Source: Cristatella mucedo (lineage: Eukaryota; Bryozoa; Phylactolaemata; Cristatellidae). From it: a stretch of DNA of 64,000 nucleotides. The notes beneath the pieces are model-generated. The model was not told the DNA's origin and searched no databases. It saw only the letters and a list, made by a program, of their open reading frames with translations. The translations under genes were made by a program, and so were the position numbers. The DNA is taken from positions 310,001 to 374,000 of the forward strand of contig WPIO01000083.1 of assembly GCA_009760855.2 (NCBI GenBank). The letters run 5' to 3'. Positions 53,672 through 64,000 of the stretch are shown here, piece after piece (the stretch's first letter is position 1; each line of letters starts with the position of its first letter).

Positions 53672-53826
53672 CCGCGCTGCTTTGGCCCAGTGGTTACGGT
53701 GCTCGCCTTTTAGGGCCAACGTCACGTCGAACGCATTTGATGGCCGGGCCTGTGAGCTCGAGCCCTGCAACAAAGACGAAGCACGTGAATAAGTTCTCTC
53801 AGGACGCCATACAGATGAATTATAAA
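53672..53826 (+). mobile_element. SINE family B inserted in a LINE
   Basis: A box 'tttggcccagtggttacggt' with 'gctcgcct', spacer 'aacgtcacgtcgaacgcatt', B-box region 'ggcctgtgagctcgagccct' and tail 'gaataagttctctcaggacg' with 'ccatacagatgaattata'. It lies at the 5' edge of the minus-strand LINE at 53100-53670, in the opposite orientation. Confidence 0.85.
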
Positions 53827-54239
53827 TCACCTGCGGTTGCAGTCTGGAAATAAAGCAGGGAGAGGGTATGGAGTCTATTCCATCTATGCTGAAGATCAAT
53901 TGAAGAAAGGCTCTGCCAAGTCTATATCGAGATCACTAAGCAATGTGCTTGCTTGTGGGCAGTATAGACGCTCGTTGATCGGAGTCTTTTAAACCTTTGG
54001 GTTATAGATCTGCGATTTGACAATTTCTTTATAGACTTTGGATTTAGCCGAGACCAAGCTGGGTCTATGCCACCTAATCCTATCCCAATCCTATCGCGCC
54101 GGACCGCGGCGGCGGGCCGAGAGTGCTAACTTTTTGGCGGCCTTTTCAAGCCGAAGTTTAGCATTCCTGGCTTTCTTTATGCCAGCCGTTAAAACCAAAG
54201 GGCGTCTTAGCTGGGATGGAACTGTCGTTTTATCGGAGG
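53827..54239 (-). pseudogene. Coding-like remnant, possibly upstream LINE sequence
   Basis: The minus strand gives 'TVPSQLRRPLVLTAGIKKAR' followed by 'NAKLRLEKAAKKLALSARRR', a basic helical stretch. It resembles linker regions in front of LINE reverse transcriptases but lacks a diagnostic motif. It lies upstream of the LINE fragment in the same orientation, so a common origin is plausible. Confidence 0.35.
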
Positions 54240-54599
54240 TGCAACCTAATTAGCTCGTTTGCTAGCGTCATGCTGTAGCTATGCCTCAAGGAGGGGGCCA
54301 GATACTTGTCCTACATGACCCAGACTGGGGGAGACGTACGGGGGTCGCGGCTGAGATTAGGCGTTTCACTCCTGCAGCAGGCGATCCGTTATTGCTCTTC
54401 TCTAGCGAGATGACAACCGCTAAAGCTATTTCACTTCTACATACAGTAGGCTGCTTACTGAACCTGCCTTTAGTTTATCGTATCTTACTGTGCTGTCGAA
54501 GTGAACCTCACGAGTGAGTCATCAGCCTCATTGCCAGGGGCACATTGTTTTTTCGCCAATCTATTTGCATGAGCCTGCCTCAGGGCCAGCTCTAAATTT
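54240..54599. other. Unassigned sequence
   Basis: No feature could be supported. Confidence 0.4.
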
Positions 54600-57460
54600 T
54601 GCTCGAGTTCATTAAACTAGGTTGCACGACGTAGCTCCCACTTGCAACTGGAACGGCTCGCTGAGTGCGACGCCTCCTTGCAGGTGACCGTCGAGGCTGG
54701 CACCTGATGGTTATCTGTTGGTTGACGGTTGGCAGTCTGACAGTTGCGGCATGCACGGTGGCACCGTTCGCCGCAGGAGCGGCACTCGTGCGGCAGCGGC
54801 CTCAGACTTCGCAGCACCGACACCCGTTCGCCCGCTTTTCGAGTCGGTGTGATTGCAGTTAAATGAAACGGCCGCTGGCTGGCTAGCTCGAAGAGCTGGA
54901 GAAAGAGTTATCGCCGTTGGCGGCCGCCGAGCGCCGAGCTGGCGAGCGATTTTGGATCCTCTTCTTGACCTTTTCTTCTCAGTTCTAGAGCATCGCTCGA
55001 GGTCGGATTCTGATTGGGTCGCGCGAGAGGAGCCAGGGGCAGGAGTTCTGCAATCCAACGTGAGAAGTGACTGACGCGGGAACGCTAATCGATGGCGCAC
55101 AGCAGCGCACAAAGGACCGCGAGGGTGTGCTTTAAAGCATCACGGCTCGATGCTTTCTTTCAAAGAGTTCGAAGGTCTCAGCTAGGCCGGACGCACCCGC
55201 GGGCGAGCGAGTCCCGAGTGCCAACCACTGGAACGCAGGGCTCGTAGCACGGAAGAAGAACGCTGGATGTGGCCTCGGGTAATGGTCAAGGAAGTTACCA
55301 GTCTTCGACGGAGGTTCGCTGATTAAAAACTACCCAACGCTTCGGAAAGTGTCAAGGAAACGAAGCGTTGAGCTTTGACTGACGATACGATCCAAAGCGG
55401 GCTTTGCTCAAAGGACTAGAGCGACGACTTTCATAAAATTGGAACGCGGCTGAACTAAATCGCCCACCGATCGCCGATCGTGCGAACCCTGGCAGGCTGA
55501 ACCGGCAGCCGAAACGCACCTGCAGATCCGGGCTCTTTCGGTGAAGCCTCCGAGGTTGGGAGCGAGACGGGCGACTAGAGAGGCTATAGTGCGCCTGCTA
55601 ACCTAAAGCTTCGAGCACAGGCGTGCCTCCATGCACACTGACCGAGTAGCCATTCGAAACAGATAAGTCATGGGAACTTTCACTTTCGTGCTGGGCGAAG
55701 TTTAAAAACGAGCAGCTGATGAACGGGAGGCTTGATTTGAAACGGCCTGGCGTGGGCGCTCAAAAAGGGGGGCCTGAGGGGCGAAGGCGAGGGCGCCTTG
55801 TTGAATAGCCCCGAAATGAATGGCGACCGTCGTTAATACGCAAACAAATGAATGTGAGCCGATTCAACAGCCTCGTTTATACAGTGGCAGTAGAGCTTAG
55901 CGGCTATCACCACCGCTTCTGTGGACCATAAAGGATCACCCACCGAAGGACCGGAGCTACTTGCCTGGATAGTGAAGAGAGAGCACCTTAGCGCCAGGGC
56001 TAAGACCTGGGGGGGGGGGTGGTGGCATGCCCTTCCTGCAGGTTCCCGCGATCGCTTGGGAGGCCGCAGATCGTCCTCTTCGCGGACGTTAATCGCGATG
56101 TAAAGCAAGCCCGGCCAGTCCCCCTCCCTGAGTTCCGCCAACAAGCTGTTAGCGCCACCGGCCGGCCCGGACAGACTGCCGGGGAAGCTGCTTCGTAGCG
56201 TAGCCGGTCGATCTAAGCTACTCCGGCGGCTGCGCCTGTCTATTTGAATATTCGAACGTACAGCAGTTGATTGCGAGCTCGGCCGCTACTCCGAAGGGAC
56301 GTTGCGGTCGCGGGCGAGCTCCGCGAGTGCTTCAGCTGGCGGAGTACGCCCGGGCTAGGCAGAGCGAGCGCAGGCGAAGTTATGCGCTTTCCCGGCAGCC
56401 TCTTTTAAACGCCCACTTCGGTCTTAAAGCATGAGTTAACATCAAATGAGGCCCGGGCGCTTTTGTCCTTGAAGGGAATGCCGGCTATTGTGCACCTCAG
56501 GCACTGGAACAATGCAGTTTCGGCGGTTGCCTCTCGAGTTCTTTCATCGCTTCCCATATAGTGGTATTCTTTCGGCGGACGCCGCTGCTGTGACGAATGA
56601 GCTGCATTGTCCCGTGTCAACTTTCGTGTGTGGCAGCAAAAGCGAGCCGACGACGCGCTGCGTCGGTGTGGCGGCCGGCTAGTCCGTTCGCTCGGGGAGG
56701 CGTCAAGCGGTAGGCGTCTAGAGCATGGGCTCGTTCGCCGACCCAATAAGGGCTCAAGTCTGAGTGCCTGAGCCACTGGGCACTGCCTGAGTCCCACTCT
56801 CGCGGGTGCGATTCCACAAGAAGCTTTCGAGAAGCGCACCCAGAAGGGAGCTCGGACGCTCATCGGTGAGTGGCGCTCGAGTGACGCACGAAGTCTATCT
56901 GGCGGCGCGCCGTGGTCGATGAAGAGCTCGCACAGAGAGGTGGAGGGCGGCGGTGAGCCGGAGCACTAGGAAAACTGGGAACCGCTAGGTGGGGGCGGGG
57001 CTCCGCGGACTCGCTCGAAACGAGGAGAGCGGTTTCTTTCGCTGCCGACTTCTCGTTGCTCAGTTGAGCTTGGATTCTGCTTGGTCATTTCGGTCTCCCA
57101 GCTGCTGCTGCATCAGCGGCTTCTGCTGAGTGCTAGCTCTTGCCGATGCACTCTTTTCCATCACCGCCGTCTCGGAGCTTGGTGTGCAAATCGCAAGTTG
57201 CTCTTGAGCTCTCCATCTCGCCGAGACGTCGTCCGGCGCCTGCCCCTACCCTTGTCTCGTCCGGCCTCGCTCCTACGACCCTGCTTCGACCTCGCTGTCT
57301 CCTTTCCTTTGTCCCCCAGTCCTCTAGTCGTTCCTGTCACTCATCGCTCCAGTTGTAGCCTTTTTGTCGCCGATCATTTGCTTCATCCGCTCCACTTCCT
57401 TCGCTGTAAGTAGCCCGGCTCCAACGACCTGGCACAGCTGACGAAGACACTCTTACAGAT
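54600..57460. promoter_or_regulatory. CpG-rich island
   Basis: GC- and CpG-enriched block, interrupted by a SINE at 55855-56018. Near its right end a plus-strand pyrimidine-rich stretch runs into CGCT|GTAAGT (donor at 57405), the best donor word in this block. No coding exon can be defended. Confidence 0.45.
55855..56018 (-). mobile_element. SINE family A
   Basis: Minus-strand head 'ccaggtcttagccctggcgc' with 'taaggtgctctctcttcac', a decayed B box, body 'agaagcggtggtgatagccg' and tail 'ctgtataaacgaggctgttg' with 'aatcggctc'. The TAAGGTGCTC A box is well kept. Confidence 0.85.
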
Positions 57461-57834
57461 ACAGGACCGTCTGCTAAATCGGAGGCGAGCAAAAAGCGGA
57501 TCGTACCTCAACCCACAATAGCTCTTAGCCGGTGGCTTCACTGAAAATCGACACACAATGCACTGCCTCAGCTGCGAAACACAGACCAGCTCGTTTTACC
57601 ATTTCTCAGAGCCCACCACTGACACGCACCTGCCCAATCTCACTCTTCTAAATCGAGTGCTTCAATGCTTAAACCATGAAATGCAAATGCAGCTCCGTTG
57701 CAAGAAGGCAGCCATTATGTCCACCCGGAAGGTGCCTGACTGCCCTCTCTGCTCACAGCGTCACAGTTTCTCCACCTGCCGCTGCAGGGCACTCACCAGC
57801 ACCGCCAGCATGTGCTCTCGGTCTGCTAGACAGA
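57461..57834. other. Unassigned sequence
   Basis: No feature could be supported. Confidence 0.4.
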
Positions 57835-57835
57835 C

Positions 57836-57920
<85 letters not shown>

Positions 57921-58016
57921 GAGGGGGAGAGAGAGACAGACAGACAGAGATAGACAGACAGACAGACAGACAGAGAAGACAGACAGACAGAGACGCAGAA
58001 AGTGGCAGAGAGAGAG

Positions 58017-58086
<70 letters not shown>

Positions 58087-58181
58087 AGAGAGAGACAGAC
58101 AGACAGACAGAGATAGACAGACAGACAGAGAGACAGAGAGAGAAGACAGACAGACAGAGACGCAGAAAGTGGCAGAGAGAG

Positions 58182-58242
<61 letters not shown>

Positions 58243-58316
58243 CAGACAGACAGAGATAGACAGACAGACAGACAGAGAAGACAGACAGACAGAGACGCGG
58301 AAAGTGGCAGAGAGAG

Positions 58317-58403
<87 letters not shown>

Positions 58404-58578
58404 AAGACACAGAGAGAGACAGAGAGAGATAGACAAAGACAGAGAGAAAAAGAGAGAGAGAGAGAGAGATAGAGAGAGAAGACAGACAGACAGAGACACA
58501 GAAAGTGGCAGAGAGAGAAACAGAGAGACAGAGAGAGACACAGAGAGAGATAGACAGACACAGAGAGAGATAGACAGA

Positions 58579-58631
<53 letters not shown>

Positions 58632-58655
58632 GGAGAGACATAGGTGGGTATGCAG
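57835..58655. repeat. GA/GACA satellite with higher-order repeat
   Basis: Over 800 bases of GA and GACA repeats. Within it, a non-trivial marker 'agaaagtggcagagagag' recurs near 57995, 58163, 58298 and 58500, each preceded by a GACA block and followed by a pure GA block. This is a higher-order unit of varying length (about 135-200 bases). Arg/Glu/Thr and Ser/Leu/Cys frames up to 322 codons are artefacts. Confidence 0.95.
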
Positions 58656-58792
58656 AGGGGCCTCTGTTCGATACCTCGCTAGAGGCGGTTTCAAATGCAA
58701 ATTTCCAGGATCATTTGCCACGAAGTTTACATTGGCGCTCGACCAGCCTAACGTAACGTTTTTTCTCCTCGATAGCTCTCTTTGTTCTTTTG

Positions 58793-59344
58793 TTACTCAA
58801 TGCGGCCCTGTGTATCACTGTTTGAGTTGTGACCGTTGAGCGTGCTTAATCCATGAAAGAACAACTGCGGCGGTAGCAGCCGTGTGAGCAGCCGTCCTGG
58901 TGGGGGGAGGGGTAGCGGCAGCAGCAGCCTCAGAGAGGGGCAGCAGCAGCTGTGGAGGCAGCGCCAGAAGCTGAAGCAGCAACAGTAGCACCGGATAACC
59001 TCTACCCTTAGCCGAAAAAGCTGCAAGGCAGTGGCAGCAGGTACGAAGCCGCGGCAGCCACATAATGACTGACCGGCATCGATGCCTTGCTTACTGCGTG
59101 TAGATAAAAGCATCGAGTACATGTTCTCTCTTTGAACTTCAACAATTCTCTCATAAAACAAACCATCTGCCTTCGCTGTGGTGGCTGCCTTCGATGGCGC
59201 ATGCTGCTTCGACGTCAAATAGCCTGGCAGTCCATGCAGCATTGCTTGACACATTGCATATAAAAAAGTCAAGAGAAAGGTTGCTCTTGACATTACCCAG
59301 TTTTGGAAAATCTCGAATCTCGCTGCCATTTTTCCCTCATGCAT
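58793..59344 (-). CDS. Hypothetical ORF, 183 codons, doubtful
   Basis: An uninterrupted minus-strand frame from ATG 59344. The N-terminal part contains a hydrophobic stretch ('ATFLLTFLYAMCQAMLHGL') that could be a signal or membrane segment, then a polar region ('ADGLFYERIVEVQRENMYSM'). The C-terminal half is Leu/Cys/Pro-rich and comes from a GCAGCAG-rich tract read antisense, which argues against real coding. No family is recognised. Confidence 0.2.
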   Translation of the reverse strand: MHEGKMAARFEIFQNWVMSRATFLLTFLYAMCQAMLHGLPGYLTSKQHAPSKAATTAKADGLFYERIVEVQRENMYSMLLSTRSKQGIDAGQSLCGCRGFVPAATALQLFRLRVEVIRCYCCCFSFWRCLHSCCCPSLRLLLPLPLPPPGRLLTRLLPPQLFFHGLSTLNGHNSNSDTQGRIE

Positions 59345-60054
59345 TATAATCGTTGTACGAGGACTTTTCTCTTTCTGCCAGTGTTGTTGATGTTGCTACT
59401 GCAGCATTCATAATATTAACAATCCCGTCACAACTTATCATAGTCACGCGAAGAATGACCAGAAAACAGCTAGCCACTTGAGCGGTATGGGTAACATATG
59501 AGAGGGGCTATCGCATGCAGGAGAAGCAGACTCACGCCGCGATCGTCGACAGAGCGTCATGGGTTTGAACAGTAAAGGCACGGTTGGAATAGACGGAGCA
59601 CCAGTTCACCAGTTTGTTTCACCTTCTTTATTAAAAATTATCTACGAATCATGACACCATAAGACCCTAGATTGATGCTGTCCCGAACGAATAGATCTTC
59701 CTTACACCTGCTGCTCAATCCTCTGACCTACTTGCCCTCATTTACGGATGATTTAGCTTCCCTGTCTAAGAACAGCGTATGCCTTTCCTAAGATGACGTT
59801 CGATTTGCTGCAGACGTCAAGCTTGCCGGGACTACCTGCGAAAGTTTGAGAAAGTATAAAAAAGACCGGGATTAGCCGGGATCATCAACTGAGACTACGT
59901 GGACTATTATTAATAGATAATCTCAATCAATTCTAGCCCAGCCAAAGACTGTCTTCTATGCAAGCGGCGTAGTGGAATAGCAGATGCACACTACAAAAGT
60001 AATGATGTCATCCACCATCAGCCATCTCTTTAGCCGCTCTCAGATCTGCACCTC
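59345..60054. other. Unassigned sequence
   Basis: A B-box-like word ('gtcatgggtttgaacag') near 59557 lacks a partner A box. Nothing else could be supported. Confidence 0.4.
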
Positions 60055-61790
60055 ACCTATTGAGGCTATCCATCCAGCAGATCCTTTCTCTAGCTTCCAT
60101 TTCAGAAATGCAGATACGATAAGAGAGTCCTTCACCTAGGTCCCTAGATCCCCTTTGGACGCCACGCCACTCAGTTTCTTGCTTTACCTCAACGTCCACT
60201 CTCAAGCCTGCCACTGGTGACCTCATCTCGAAGTTGATCTGCCAGTCCAAGCAGACTGTTGGAGCACTGCTAGACACCATGCCTACTGTTCTCCTCCTGA
60301 AGCTTGTGGTTTTGCTGCTTCCCTGCATAGATAGCACAAAAAATGTGTCTTCCGCCTTAGTCCTCAACCCTCCAACATCCGAAACGCAGTTGTTAGACCA
60401 CTCATTGAGAATCCAACACAAGACCCGGAGAGCTTCAGAAAAACACCGGCGCCGCCCCCAGTCTTCCTCTTACCGTTTCTATCAGAGAAGACGAGGGAGC
60501 GAGTAGTGCCAGACCTGCTAGAATCTCTTCGAAAGTTCCACTTAGGTTTTGGAGCCAATTACTTCACAGAGTCAGCATTGCTGAGGCTGTGTGACGACAT
60601 TGCCGGGGATGCAGACAAAAGCAGAGTCTCTCTGCTTGCTTTGCTCAATCTTTCCTTAGCATTTGATACTATTGATCACCACTCATCCGTGTCGAGCGCC
60701 TCTCATCTCGCAGCACGTAGTCAGCACTGGTGTGAGTGACTAGCAACCTTCTCAGAAATACTGACTTGGGAAAGGTCTCTGCATGTTCTCCTGGATTTTT
60801 GGCAGTGCTTGATGCTAGTGATTAACGAGTCCTTCTTGAGAGCCAGTCAACACGTCTAGGCATCACTGGCACTGCCCTGCAGTACTTTTGGTCATATCAT
60901 TTTGGCAGAGCTTTGATGTCAAGGGGCAGCAGTCACCAAAAAAACCTTTACAATAAAAGGTATCTCAGGAATCTGTGCTTTGTTCACTTCCTTTTGCAAA
61001 GCATGCTCTTGTTCTTGCCGATATAATCACCGAACGCAATATAATCTTTTGTTTTAATCCAGAAGGCACCTAAATGGCAAGACAGTTTCTCAAAGTGAAT
61101 GAACAAAACATATTAGTTGTGGGGAAAGAGAGTATTACTCCGAAATCGCAGAAAGCCCGACCCTCAAAATGGCTCGGCAAACATATTTAGTGCTGCACTG
61201 CAAGCAATCTGGGGTCTTGCTCTGAAGTGAAGTTTCGCTAGTTCACCAGTCAGGGCTACAGTCAAGTCTGCCTACTTCAGAGACCTGTAAGCAACTCTTA
61301 AAAAAATTCTGGCCTGCTTACATAAGGATGCCACAGCCAAGCTGGTGTATCTAGTTGTGACATCCCATCCTAAATTCTATAAGTCAGCTCATAGTTCATC
61401 CAGCCTACCTACAAACTAATATGCTTCCATTGCGTGCACAACTCCGAAGATAGGTTTGTCTGCCGTGAAGGGCTCAATTGCCATGTTACACCACTTCCGA
61501 AAGACGCACAGACCGGCCCCATCAGGCAGCTTATCAGCTTTATGGTTCGGTCACTCACTATTAGGCCCCCTCTATTCTCCCTCTCAGGCCTACCTGTACC
61601 AGCTACTTTCCAATCCTCGCACCACCCGCTCTTCTAACTCACGTCGTTCAGCTGCACCTCTAACCTGCGCCTCAAGGGCTGTGAAGACCGCGAGTTGGCG
61701 ACGTTCAAAGGAAGAACCAAAACCTGTTCCTCATAGCATCTACTGGATCCGTGCGAATTATCCTACACGTCCTGATGAGTAGTGACGCAG
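60055..61790 (+). mobile_element. LINE A-like RT, degenerate, with duplicated palm block
   Basis: Plus-strand frames read 'ADPFSSFHFRNADTIRES' (DLADRFSSFF region), 'TVGALLDTMPTVLLLKLV', then one open frame 'RNAVVRPLIENPTQDPESF', 'VFLLPFLSEKTRERVVPDLL', 'FHLGFGANYFTESALLRL' and 'LLALLNLSLAFDTIDHH' (60380-60690). A second palm block follows near 60800-60890: 'LESQSTRLGITGTALQYFWS'. The catalytic YADD region is not recognisable. C-terminal traces ('QFLKVNEQNILVVGKES', 'HNSEDRFVCREG') reach about 61790. Inactive. Confidence 0.9.
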
Positions 61791-62214
61791 TGCGATTTGT
61801 CACCGATGAATTCAAATACTTCCTTTCCCGAATTCTCAACTTCCCTAAAATAGATTTGGTTGCGCTATTCGAAGTATACGTGTTACTTCTAGTGTTTTAG
61901 TTTGCTCGCCGAGTTTTCACTGGGTCGCTACGCCACTGAGAATATCCTTACACGATAGGGCATAGGTTTGTTATAAATTAGACCGCTCTTTTCCCACAGC
62001 GCTTTATTCACTTCACATCGGCCATTAAACACAGTTTCTATTAAACACCCGATAGATGGCAAAAATAAGTTCAATAATTGCACTAGGCAGCGGGAAAATG
62101 GCGCGGGGCACGTACATTTATTCTCCCTTGGACGGCCGGTATGCATAGCTATCAGTGACTGCTGATAAGAAAGCAATCCAGTCGGGCAGACCGTTAAATG
62201 GCAAATTTTTTATG
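61791..62214. other. Unassigned sequence
   Basis: No feature could be supported. Confidence 0.4.
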
Positions 62215-62345
62215 TAACGTAACGTATCTCCATCACTGTAACTCCACAGAGACAGTGTGGGTGTTACGCAGGAGGGAGAGTTTTGTGTAGTGCTCTCACA
62301 GCCTAAGCGGCTTTCGGTAGCCTCCGTGGCCAAAAACCTGGCTAC
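62215..62345 (-). repeat. Dispersed repeat R1, inverted fragment
   Basis: The plus strand 'aacgtatctccatcactgta', 'actccacagagacagtgtgg', 'gtgttacgcaggagggagag' and 'cctaagcggctttcggtag' are the reverse complement of the R1 3' half. Confidence 0.8.
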
Positions 62346-62818
62346 CTATGCCTACCAGCAGCTATTTGCTTACCAATTTTAACTAAACGAGCCAGGCGGA
62401 CAGATGGACGGACGGCCCACTGTAGGCGGAGCCTAAAACAATCTAAGCTAAACTGCCACAAGGATCTTTTCCGCGCCTCCGCCTACGCATGTCCGGCTGC
62501 TGATTCGGCCTTTTAAAGGCTATATTACCTGCGTTTTCCGGAAGGACTACTTCGCGGTCTGAGGCGACGGTAATGGCCGCGCACGAGAGAACCCCACCGT
62601 TGTCTGTTCGCGTTCACGTTGGAGCCTTAAGCAAGGATCTTGAGAAGAGAGCGGCTCGCTCGGCAGCGGTGGCTCTGTCCGATCGCGCGTCTGACCACGC
62701 GCCTTATCGCGCGTCTGTTCACGTGCGGATGCTGGGGCTGTGACTAGCCTGGGTAAGGTCAACTTAGGAATTTCGAGGTATAGGTAAAGTCTGTACGTCT
62801 CTGCATCTTCAGTTACAT
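62346..62818. other. Unassigned sequence
   Basis: No feature could be supported. A short direct repeat, 'ggacggacgg'-type, lies near 62400. Confidence 0.4.
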
Positions 62819-62925
62819 GCACGTATCTTCGCCTGTAACTTCACGAAGCCTTGAAGACTAGGCTCCGTGTTAAGCTGCCGAGAGTTTTACCTGAGCGAGC
62901 TTTCAGTGCGAAAACAGCAGCAGCC
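62819..62925 (-). repeat. Dispersed repeat R1, inverted fragment, diverged
   Basis: 'cacgtatcttcgcctgtaac', 'ttcacgaagccttgaagact' and 'gccgagagttttac' align with the R1 3' end in inverted orientation, 600 bases from another inverted R1 fragment. Confidence 0.65.
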
Positions 62926-63029
62926 AAGAGACGCACATTGTCGCACCCAGCGAAGAAAAATGCGAAAAGCGTGGCGGATTCGGGAGAACAATTTCAAGAA
63001 AGTAACTAGAACATAAATAGCAGCCTAGG

Positions 63030-63095
63030 GCAAAATAGTAAATATTATAATATATTAATAAATATTATATTAATAAATGTTATAATATAGTAATG
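63030..63095. repeat. AT-rich tandem repeat (AATATTATA variants)
   Basis: Repeats of 'taataaatattata' and 'taataaatgttataatatag'. It lies directly next to the 3' end of the LINE at 63096, so it may be an expanded LINE tail. Confidence 0.8.
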
Positions 63096-63860
63096 GCAAT
63101 ATTAAGTCATTCTTATAGAGCCCCGAGAGACCTAGATCTCTTTTCTAGGTACTCAACATTTTCAGGAAAGGAAGTATGCTAATAAGTTAGTTATAATAGT
63201 AGCAATGTCTGCATAGATGAGCACTCAAAATGACAATTTAAACGGAGCCAGAAAATGCTATGAGAACCGGGTGTGTACACGGCTTGTGTTGTAAATTTCA
63301 GGTCAAGAGATATCGTGACGTCAGTTTGGAGTGAGTTCCAAGTTTTTGGAGAATACGAACTGAGGTACTGTCTCCGAATGATTGATTATAGCTAGACACG
63401 CAGCTAAGCGATTTGAGCCAAAAGAGAGTACGACGGTACGATGCAAAGACTGACTAGGAAGTATTTCAGATTGGTAGACCGGAGCACAATAATGAAGGCA
63501 CGTTAAATAAGAGCCCCGTAGCCTGTTTTATCGGGAGTCCGTGCAGGTCGCTGAAAATGTGTAATGTTGAAGTACATAGTGTACGACAGAAAGACTATCT
63601 CAGAGGGTTGCACCAATTGTAAATCAGCATCTTATCGTGCTGGTCGGAAGACCCTCGAATATACGAGATAGGATAAGAGAAATTGAGATATAATCTCACG
63701 AATGTACAGACCAGCTCGGCTTTGGTGTCCTTATCTAAACAGACCAGAATTTTGCAATGGAACTGAAGTGTCGTTATCGGCAGCCGTATAAAAGCCATGC
63801 TTGTTGCTAAGCGTAGCTGTGAAAGACTCACGGAAGTGAGTTCAAAAGTCAAGGATCCTC
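63096..63860 (-). mobile_element. LINE A 3' part
   Basis: The plus strand begins with the inverted tail ('atagagccccgagagaccta') and UTR, then C-terminal coding sequence. The minus strand reads 'ILVCLDKDTKAELVCTFVRL' and 'SSDQHDKMLIYNWCNPL', equivalent to the RFLDKETTAKLV.AFV..RLDYCN block of CR1/L2-group LINEs. Moderately decayed. Confidence 0.85.
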
Positions 63861-64000
63861 TGCGCAGAAAAAGCCAGTGTGGCCAGCAAACTTGGAGTGA
63901 AAGTAACGGGAGGACCGCTCTATACTCCGACGAGAAGACCCGAGGGCGTGAGAGGGGAGGCGGACGAAGTAGCTTGGATTTAATGCAGGAGTGGGGAGCA
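63861..64000. other. Unassigned end of window
   Basis: No feature could be supported in the last 140 bases. Confidence 0.4.

Noticed and set aside
57753-58721. 322-codon minus-strand frame
   Set aside because: It is made of GA/GACA satellite read antisense; composition and all-frame openness show it is an artefact.

Overview
The window looks like nuclear DNA from an animal, most likely an invertebrate. It carries several CR1/L2-type LINE fragments, two tRNA-headed SINE families, long (GA)n/(CT)n tracts and separate CpG-rich islands. It has no operons, bacterial-type ribosome sites or long uninterrupted genes. The phylum cannot be fixed from this sequence alone. No complete protein-coding host gene can be demonstrated.

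Layout. Bases 1-8320 hold SINE copies, a broken coding relic of unknown family (4202-5948) and an 836-bp element with 27-bp terminal inverted repeats (7481-8316). Bases 8320-16270 are a very CpG-rich block with one plausible first coding exon (10287-11045, ending at a GTAAGC donor), two perfect hairpins and a few repeats. Bases 16270-29500 are repeat-rich: LINE fragments at 19326-20010, 21031-22790 and 24225-24990, an AT-rich palindromic minisatellite, a degenerate TTTAGGG-like tract, and several short unassigned coding-like stretches, one with a credible 48-bp intron. Bases 29700-32090 hold two degenerate LINE reverse transcriptases that abut 5' end to 5' end. CpG islands follow at 32600-34850, 38900-39890, 41500-44430, 49700-50340 and 54600-57450. 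Between them lie more LINEs (36010-37240, 45926-47030, 47268-47470, 53100-53960, 60055-61790, 63090-63860), SINEs, a 13-bp minisatellite (37705-37935) and very long pyrimidine/purine tracts (40773-41343, 44437-44795, 57835-58655).

How the parts relate. The best-supported relationship is among the transposable elements. SINE family B ends in the same stem-loop tail as the CR1/L2-type LINE A, as expected if the LINE reverse transcriptase copies both. SINEs are nested inside LINEs, and one SINE A copy carries a further 182-bp insert. CpG islands between repeat blocks suggest promoters or first exons of genes whose bodies lie mostly outside the window, in unrecognised short exons or in long introns. 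The repeat calls rest on comparing copies within the window and on conserved LINE protein motifs. Host-gene calls are tentative.
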